Below, in pieces: positions 33,827 to 38,258 of a DNA stretch of 38,258 nt. Below the pieces are notes generated by a model. That model worked only from the letters and a program-made list of their open reading frames with translations. It was not told where the DNA came from and ran no database searches. Positions within the stretch are counted from its first letter, which is position 1, and each line of letters opens with the position of its first letter. The stretch is from a virus: positions 1 to 38,258 of the IMG/VR virus record IMGVR_UViG_3300027833_000112; one strand, 5' to 3'. Position numbers and translations under genes: made by a program.

Positions 33827-34342
33827 ATGAATATTGAAGAATTTAAGGCTAGATTAGGTGCAGGTGGAGCGAGACCAAACCAGTTTCGCGTAAGCCTAGC
33901 ATTCCCAAGCTATGTGCCGAATGTTGACACAAGCTATAGTCTTTTGGTAACTGGGGCTGCACTTCCAGCCTCTAACGTAAACCCTGCAATCATCCAGTAT
34001 CGTGGTCGTGAGATCAAACTGGCTGGTGAAAGAATCTTTGACCCGTTCACCGTAACAATCGTGAACGACTCTGGTTTCTCACTACGCCAGCCATTCGAGC
34101 AGTGGATGAATGGTTTGAATAATCGTGAAGATAATACTGGTGTCCTCACTCCAAGCGAATACCAAGCTGACTTGACTGTCGAGCATTTGGATCGCAACGA
34201 TGAAGTGTTGGTTGGAGGTAAGTATACCTTGCGTAATTGCTTCCCAATCAATATGTCGGAAATCACCTTGCAGTATGCACAGAACGATATCTTTGAAGAG
34301 TTTACGGTGACCTTCCAATATACCCATTATGATGTAGTATAA
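33827..34342 (+). CDS. 19: gp19-like tail tube protein
   Basis: 171 residues (T4 gp19 is 163). Typical features are EFKARLGAGGARPNQFRVSL near the start, then ASNVNPAIIQYRGREIKLAG, FDPFTVTIVNDSGFSLRQPF and a C-terminal YTLRNCFPINMSEITL with FEEFTVTFQY. It stacks as hexamers inside the sheath. The start follows AGGAGA. Its TAA stop forms part of the late-promoter core upstream of gp20. Confidence 0.95.
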   Translation: MNIEEFKARLGAGGARPNQFRVSLAFPSYVPNVDTSYSLLVTGAALPASNVNPAIIQYRGREIKLAGERIFDPFTVTIVNDSGFSLRQPFEQWMNGLNNREDNTGVLTPSEYQADLTVEHLDRNDEVLVGGKYTLRNCFPINMSEITLQYAQNDIFEEFTVTFQYTHYDVV

Positions 34343-34345
34343 ATA
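34338..34345 (+). promoter_or_regulatory. T4-type late promoter core overlapping the gp19 stop
   Basis: Exact TATAAATA; the stop codon of gp19 (34340-34342) is inside the core. The predicted start near 34351 gives a 28-base leader with AGAGG before the portal gene ATG at 34379. Confidence 0.85.
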
Positions 34346-34378
34346 ATATAACATCTATTAGGTATAGAGGAAAATATA

Positions 34379-35896
34379 ATGGAATTGTTTGGATTTGAAA
34401 TCAATCGGAAAAAGGAGCCGAAAGCTGCACAGTCTTTCGTTGCTCCTGATTCTGATGGTGCATTGGAAGCCATCCGTGGTGGTGGTTACTATGGCACTTA
34501 TTTCGATGTCGAGGGAGTTGCTAATACTGAAGAGCAACTCATCAAGCGTTATCGGGACATATCAATGTATGCCGATATCGACACTGCAATCGAGGATATT
34601 GTCAATGATAGTATCTCGAACCTTGACGACGAAAAGCCAGTAACGATTGACACAGATGGTGTCCCAGCGTCAACAGCTGTTAAGAAAGCAATCGCTGATG
34701 AATTTGAAAATGTATTATCGTTGATGGACTTTAACAATCGTGCGCAAGATTACTATAGACGTTGGTACATCGATGGAAGAATTTACTTCCACAAAGTTGT
34801 CGATAAAACCAACCCAAGAAAAGGTCTACATGATGTCAGGTATATTGACCCACGCAAAATAAAGAAAGTGCGTGATGTCAAGAAGGAAAAAGATCCTAAG
34901 ACTGGCGTCAGTATGGTCAAAGAGGTAAAAGAGTATTTCATTTATGACGACAAGGGTATCGCTAACAAACCTGGACAGTATAAAGCAGGAAACGCTAACG
35001 ATAAATCTCTGAAGATCTCGAAGGATGCTGTTACCTACATTCCCTCAGGTCTCTTAGATCAAGATAAAAATATCCCGTTGTCATATTTACACAAAGCTAT
35101 CCGTCCAGCAAATCAGCTGAGAATGATGGAGAATGCTGTTGTTGTATACCGTATTACCCGCGCTCCAGAGCGCAGAGTTTTTTATGTAGATACTGGTAAT
35201 CTGCCCACAATGAAGGCAGAGCAGTATCTCAAAGATATTATGAATCGCTATCGTAACAAATTAGTTTATGATGGTGAGTCTGGAGAGATCCGTGATGACA
35301 AGAAGTTTATGTCGATGCTTGAAGACTTCTGGATGCCAAGACGCGAAGGCGGTAGAGGCACAGAGATTCAAACACTTCCAGGAGGTTCTAATCTCGGAGA
35401 AACTGGTGACGTAGATTACTTCCAACGCAAACTTTATCAAGCGTTGAATGTCCCAATCTCTAGATTAGAAGGTGCACAACAAGGTCTTAATTTCGGACGT
35501 AGTGCTGAGATTAGCAGAGATGAATTAAAGTTTACCAAGTTTATCGCAAAACTTCGTAGACGTTTTTCTGCAATGTTTGACGACTTGGTCAAGACGCAGC
35601 TGATTCTTAAAGGCATAATCACAGAAGATGATTGGCCAAGTATCCGTGATGGTCTACAATATAAGTATGCTTCCGATGCATACTACACTGAGTCTAAAGA
35701 GCAAGAGATCTTGCGTAGTCGGGTAGAAGTGTTGAATGGTTTATCTAACTATGTTGGTGAATACTTCTCTAAAGAGTATGTGCAAAAAGAAATTTTAAAA
35801 ATGCGCGATGATGAAATCGACGCAATCAACAAGCAAATAGAAGGTGAGTCCTTGAAGGTCGAGCCGCAACAATATGAAGGTGGAAATGATGAGTGA
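34379..35896 (+). CDS. 20: gp20-like portal protein
   Basis: 505 residues (T4 gp20 is 524). Recognisable parts are YYGTYFDVEGVANTEEQLIK and RYRDISMYADIDTAIEDIVN near the start, the RWYIDGRIYFHKVVD strand, IRPANQLRMMENAVVVYRIT, then APERRVFYVDTGNLP and the EQYLKDIMNRYRNKLVYD segment, followed by RRREGGRGTEIQTLPGG-like sequence and LNVPISRLEGAQQGLNFGRS. The dodecamer forms the DNA gate and starts prohead assembly. Its end overlaps the next core gene by eight bases. Confidence 0.97.
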   Translation: MELFGFEINRKKEPKAAQSFVAPDSDGALEAIRGGGYYGTYFDVEGVANTEEQLIKRYRDISMYADIDTAIEDIVNDSISNLDDEKPVTIDTDGVPASTAVKKAIADEFENVLSLMDFNNRAQDYYRRWYIDGRIYFHKVVDKTNPRKGLHDVRYIDPRKIKKVRDVKKEKDPKTGVSMVKEVKEYFIYDDKGIANKPGQYKAGNANDKSLKISKDAVTYIPSGLLDQDKNIPLSYLHKAIRPANQLRMMENAVVVYRITRAPERRVFYVDTGNLPTMKAEQYLKDIMNRYRNKLVYDGESGEIRDDKKFMSMLEDFWMPRREGGRGTEIQTLPGGSNLGETGDVDYFQRKLYQALNVPISRLEGAQQGLNFGRSAEISRDELKFTKFIAKLRRRFSAMFDDLVKTQLILKGIITEDDWPSIRDGLQYKYASDAYYTESKEQEILRSRVEVLNGLSNYVGEYFSKEYVQKEILKMRDDEIDAINKQIEGESLKVEPQQYEGGNDE

Positions 35897-36176
35897 AGAA
35901 AACGTAGAACGTGAAGTTGAAAATGCACGTGCAGACGCAGTTCGTAATATGATGGATCAGTGGAAAGATGGTAAACTGACAGACGCTCAGGATACATTCA
36001 ATAGTATGATGAATGACCGTGCTGATGCAATGGTAGCTGATAGAAAAGCTGAAGTTGCTGGAAGTATGTTCAATCAACAAATAGAATTACCAGAACCGAC
36101 TGCTGGCGATGTTGATGCTGCAGTTCCAACAGAACCAGAAACGGAAACGGAAGAAGAAAATGAAACCACTACCTAA
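35889..36176 (+). CDS. Small acidic prohead-core-like protein (gp67 position)
   Basis: 95 residues from the ATG at 35889, chosen because AAGGTGG lies seven bases upstream and the ATGAGTGA overlap with the portal stop is typical; an ATG at 35874 gives five more residues. It is a helical, charged protein (EREVENARADAVRNMMDQWK, then TFNSMMNDRADAMVADRKAE) with an acidic tail rich in Glu, Thr and Pro. T4 places gp67, an internal core protein, between gp20 and gp21, so this is probably its functional equivalent. Sequence identity to T4 gp67 is not evident. Confidence 0.65.
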   Translation: MSEENVEREVENARADAVRNMMDQWKDGKLTDAQDTFNSMMNDRADAMVADRKAEVAGSMFNQQIELPEPTAGDVDAAVPTEPETETEEENETTT

Positions 36177-36540
36177 AGATTTAGTTGATGCTGTAAGCCG
36201 AGTAATGCGAGGCGCACATCCACTCCCACCTGTCGTTGAAGAAGAAATCATCCTCACAGAAGAAGAGGAATGTGTCAATAAACCAGAAGCTGAAGAGCCA
36301 ACTGCGAACCATGGTGCAGCAGAGGCAGGTAATCCAGGAGATAAAACTCCTCCGACGCAAGGCAGTTCTGATACGACTAAATTTTACATGGCTCCAAATG
36401 CTCAAGTAATGCACGCCAAAGAAGGCAAGGGAAATGTTCTTGCTACTATGGGCGAAGGCGTTGATGAGGTTGCTGAAGTTATGTTCAAAGAATCATTAAA
36501 ACGTATCCCAGTTTGGGAACTCGAACCTGTAGAGGAATAA
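36160..36540 (+). CDS. Small acidic prohead-core-like protein (gp68 position)
   Basis: 126 residues from the ATG at 36160; an upstream reading from 36109 begins inside the preceding gene with unlikely basic sequence. The N-terminal segment (KPLPKDLVDAVSRVMRG) is followed by Glu-rich linkers, then GDKTPPTQGSSDTTK (TPPTQGSS at 63-70) and a C-terminal helix (DEVAEVMFKESLKRIPVWEL). The position matches T4 gp68 (141 residues), another core protein. The TPPTQGSS motif recurs in the gp22-like scaffold two genes downstream with different codons. It overlaps its upstream neighbour by 17 bases. The gp68 equivalence is inference. Confidence 0.6.
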   Translation: MKPLPKDLVDAVSRVMRGAHPLPPVVEEEIILTEEEECVNKPEAEEPTANHGAAEAGNPGDKTPPTQGSSDTTKFYMAPNAQVMHAKEGKGNVLATMGEGVDEVAEVMFKESLKRIPVWELEPVEE

Positions 36541-36544
36541 TTAA

Positions 36545-36931
36545 ATGGCAGTCACAGTTGACACATTAAAATTGACGCAAACCCATGGCGTGGTCGCTGT
36601 CCGAGGGACTGCCGCTACTGGAACGATTGCGTTGGCTACCACTCTAAAGAAGTCTACAGAAACGCAAGCATCGCCTACTGTGAACATTAAGAATATTCAG
36701 TGGGCATTATCAAGCGGTGCTTCTGCGCAGGTAACAAGGAATTCTAAAGTATTGTACGAACTTCAAGTTACAGGTCGCATGGACTTTTATGGGTTTACAG
36801 ACAACGATGAGAACACATCAGATATCGCAATTGTAATTGCTGGCGGTGCTGGCGGCACAGTTATTGTAGAGTGCGCCAAAGTTTCTGGATATGGTTCTCA
36901 GCAGCATCAGAATCAAGGAGGTCTAGGATAA
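36545..36931 (+). CDS. Small beta-rich head-region protein of unknown function
   Basis: Not recognised. 128 residues with many short strands (THGVVAVRGTAATGTIALAT, then VNIKNIQWALSSGASAQVTR and LYELQVTGRMDFYGFTDND), finishing in IAIVIAGGAGGTVIVECAKV and a Gln/Gly-rich tail. There is no membrane or enzyme motif. It lies between core-like genes and the prohead protease with a TAATG junction to gp21, so it is made with the head proteins. It could be a head decoration or vertex protein, but it has no T4 counterpart at this place. Confidence 0.65.
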   Translation: MAVTVDTLKLTQTHGVVAVRGTAATGTIALATTLKKSTETQASPTVNIKNIQWALSSGASAQVTRNSKVLYELQVTGRMDFYGFTDNDENTSDIAIVIAGGAGGTVIVECAKVSGYGSQQHQNQGGLG

Positions 36932-37584
36932 TGAGACTTATTAAAGAACTCACAGAGGATGTTCAATACATCCTCGAAGAAAAAGACGGAAAGAAAGAAC
37001 TCTTCATCGAAGGTGTTTTTCTACAATCCAACCTAAAAAACCGCAACGGTCGTGTATATCCTAAAGAGATTATGGCGAAAGAAGTTGCGCGTTACACCGA
37101 AGACTGCATTAATAAGAACCGTGCTTTGGGCGAACTGGGACATCCAGATGGTCCAACGGTAAATCTTGACCGCGTTTCTCATATGATTGTCTCTCTTAAA
37201 GAAGATGGAGACAACTGGATCGGCAAGGCAAAAGTCCTTGATACTCCTATGGGTAAGATTGCTGCAGGTTTAATTGAAGCAGGTTGTCAGCTTGGTGTAA
37301 GTTCTCGTGGTCTAGGATCTATCCGCGAGAAGTCAGGCATCAGCGAAGTACAAGACGACTTTATGTTGGCAACTGCTGCTGATATCGTATCAGACCCATC
37401 TGCTCCCGATGCCTTTGTACAAGGTATTATGGAAAGCCGTGAGTGGGTTATGGTTGACGGTATCTGGCAAGGAAGAGAAATGGAAAAGGCTCAAGAGATT
37501 ATCAAAGAAGCCAGTTCCCATGAACTAGAAGCCACCAAGATGGCAGTGTTTAGCTCATTCCTTAATAAAGTATCAAAGATTTAA
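36931..37584 (+). CDS. 21: gp21-like prohead maturation protease
   Basis: 217 residues from the ATG at 36931 (T4 gp21 is 212); a longer reading from 36871 overlaps the preceding gene and was rejected. Conserved parts are LFIEGVFLQSNLKNRNGRVY with YPKEIM, ALGELGHPDGPTVNLDRVSH containing the catalytic H71, and GCQLGVSSRGLGS with the nucleophilic Ser (S124 or S125). The U35/U9-type serine protease forms in the core, cleaves scaffold and capsid proteins and itself, and leaves. The one-base TAATG overlap couples it to the upstream gene. Confidence 0.95.
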   Translation: MRLIKELTEDVQYILEEKDGKKELFIEGVFLQSNLKNRNGRVYPKEIMAKEVARYTEDCINKNRALGELGHPDGPTVNLDRVSHMIVSLKEDGDNWIGKAKVLDTPMGKIAAGLIEAGCQLGVSSRGLGSIREKSGISEVQDDFMLATAADIVSDPSAPDAFVQGIMESREWVMVDGIWQGREMEKAQEIIKEASSHELEATKMAVFSSFLNKVSKI

Positions 37585-37589
37585 GATAT

Positions 37590-37597
37590 TATAAATA
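37590..37597 (+). promoter_or_regulatory. T4-type late promoter core (TATAAATA)
   Basis: Exact core in the 47-base gap between gp21 and gp22. The predicted start near 37603 gives a 29-base leader with AAGGAGA before the ATG at 37632. It fits strong expression of scaffold and, probably, the capsid gene beyond the window. Confidence 0.88.
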
Positions 37598-37631
37598 AAA
37601 CTAGCAAAACGAACTCTACAAGGAGAATAAA

Positions 37632-38258
37632 ATGGCTGTAGAAAGCAAAATCAGAGAACTTCTGAAAGGTAAGCCAGAAATGGTGACTGAAGAAGTCAAT
37701 GAACTAGACGAGTCTGCATCACGTCCCGCAGACAGATCACAAGGCGATGCTTCTGCTCCAGCACAAGGTTCATCAGACGCTAATCCAGAACAAGAAACAC
37801 TGGAAACTGATGAGTTGGGTGCTACTGCAGGAAAATCTGCCACCGCTAAAGCAAAGAAAGACGGCAGCAAGTCCGCTTCTAGTCCTACTGCTGGCGATCA
37901 AACCCCACCAACTCAAGGTTCTTCGGAAAATGCATCTACTGAAGGTCAGGTCAACAAGCCTGGAACTGCAGCTGATGTAAAAGCTGAAGACACTGAGTCT
38001 GAAGACGAAGTTCTTGAAGAAGAAATCACTGACGAAGAAGTTGAAGCTGAACTCGACGAAGAAGTTGACGAAGTTTTGGAAGAAGATACTCTTTTCCAAG
38101 ATGACATGACTAACTTGTTCGCCGATGAAGAGCATCTGTCTGAAGAATTTAAAGTTAAAGCTGCTGGCTTGTTTGAAGCTGTTGTTACAGCCCGTGTTTC
38201 TTCTGAAATTGAAGACATTAAAGCTGAACTTGCTGAAGAAGCCGCTCTAGCACAAGAT
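37632..38258 (+). CDS. 22: gp22-like prohead scaffold protein (3' end outside window)
   Basis: The frame is open to the right edge; 209 residues are visible from the ATG at 37632, preceded by AAGGAGA. An unusual N-terminal part (about 1-120) is rich in Ser, Ala, Pro and Thr with SAPAQGSS (41-48) and TPPTQGSS (91-98), then a very acidic stretch (EDEVLEEEITDEEVEAELDE, about 123-142). From about 160 the LSEEFKVKAAGLFEAVVTAR segment matches the conserved start of gp22 scaffolds, which fill the prohead and are degraded by gp21. The position directly after gp21 supports this. Confidence 0.85.
   Translation, partial: MAVESKIRELLKGKPEMVTEEVNELDESASRPADRSQGDASAPAQGSSDANPEQETLETDELGATAGKSATAKAKKDGSKSASSPTAGDQTPPTQGSSENASTEGQVNKPGTAADVKAEDTESEDEVLEEEITDEEVEAELDEEVDEVLEEDTLFQDDMTNLFADEEHLSEEFKVKAAGLFEAVVTARVSSEIEDIKAELAEEAALAQD

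Larger units (their letters stand above)
36346..37925 (+). other. Shared TPPTQGSS coding motif in two head-core genes
   Basis: The same eight residues are encoded at 36346-36369 (in the gp68-position protein) and at 37902-37925 (in the gp22-like scaffold); a degenerate third copy (SAPAQGSS) lies at 37752-37775. Seven of the eight codons differ between the two identical copies, so the match is kept at protein level and is not a recent DNA duplication. The span given covers both copies only for location. Confidence 0.9.

Noticed and set aside
36109-36159. Longer start for the gp68-position gene
   Set aside because: The extra Lys/Arg-rich residues are an off-frame reading of the acidic tail of the preceding gene.

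Overview
This window is a continuous piece of the late (virion) region of a T4-superfamily tailed phage (myovirus). The gene order and sequence motifs resemble T4-like phages of marine or aquatic bacteria rather than T4 itself. Genes are nearly contiguous, often overlapping by 1-41 bases, and no non-coding gap exceeds about 75 bases. I see no tRNA, rRNA, CRISPR array, insertion sequence or integrase. The host cannot be named from this window.

Layout. Bases 1-17268 (+) hold baseplate and tail-tip genes: the end of a hub/spike-like protein, an unknown protein, gp25, a PAAR tip, gp6, a gp7-like wedge protein, a small structural protein, a gp8-like wedge protein, a 1995-residue DUF4815-type protein, a small coiled-coil protein and two fibre-like proteins. 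Bases 17299-19046 (+) hold an unknown charged protein, a glycosyltransferase and a 2OG-Fe(II)-oxygenase-like protein. Bases 19039-24342 (-) form a seven-gene block on the opposite strand: four related DXD glycosyltransferases (one fused to a radical-SAM/SPASM remnant), a TagD-like cytidylyltransferase, a fatty-acid desaturase and a Rossmann methyltransferase-like protein. Bases 24415-26659 (+) return to fibre genes. Bases 26707-38258 (+) are the T4-order neck, packaging, tail and head genes: gp13, gp14, gp15, gp16, gp17, gp18, gp19, gp20, two small acidic core-like genes, an unknown gene, gp21 and the start of gp22.

Regulation. Ten exact copies of the T4 late-promoter core TATAAATA lie on the + strand and I found none on the - strand. 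Six sit just before genes on the classical pattern, two overlap the stop codon of the preceding gene, three lie inside the upstream gene, and one overlaps a start codon. The - strand block instead has a near-consensus host sigma70 promoter (TTGACT, 17 bases, TATAAT) at its head, suggesting early expression by unmodified host polymerase while the surrounding genes are late.

How it fits together. The + strand genes build and fill the particle. The - strand block plus the + strand glycosyltransferase/oxygenase pair, placed between tail-fibre genes, looks like a surface-chemistry cassette: nucleotide activation of a small phosphate ester, several sugar transfers, possible methylation and oxidation, and membrane-lipid desaturation. 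That joint function is inference. The most unusual items are the glycosyltransferase fused to a radical-SAM-like region that kept SPASM-type cysteines but lost the CxxxCxxC motif, the AT-rich phage desaturase, beta-rich repeat modules shared among at least five virion genes including the tail sheath, and a short motif repeated with different codons in two adjacent head-core genes.
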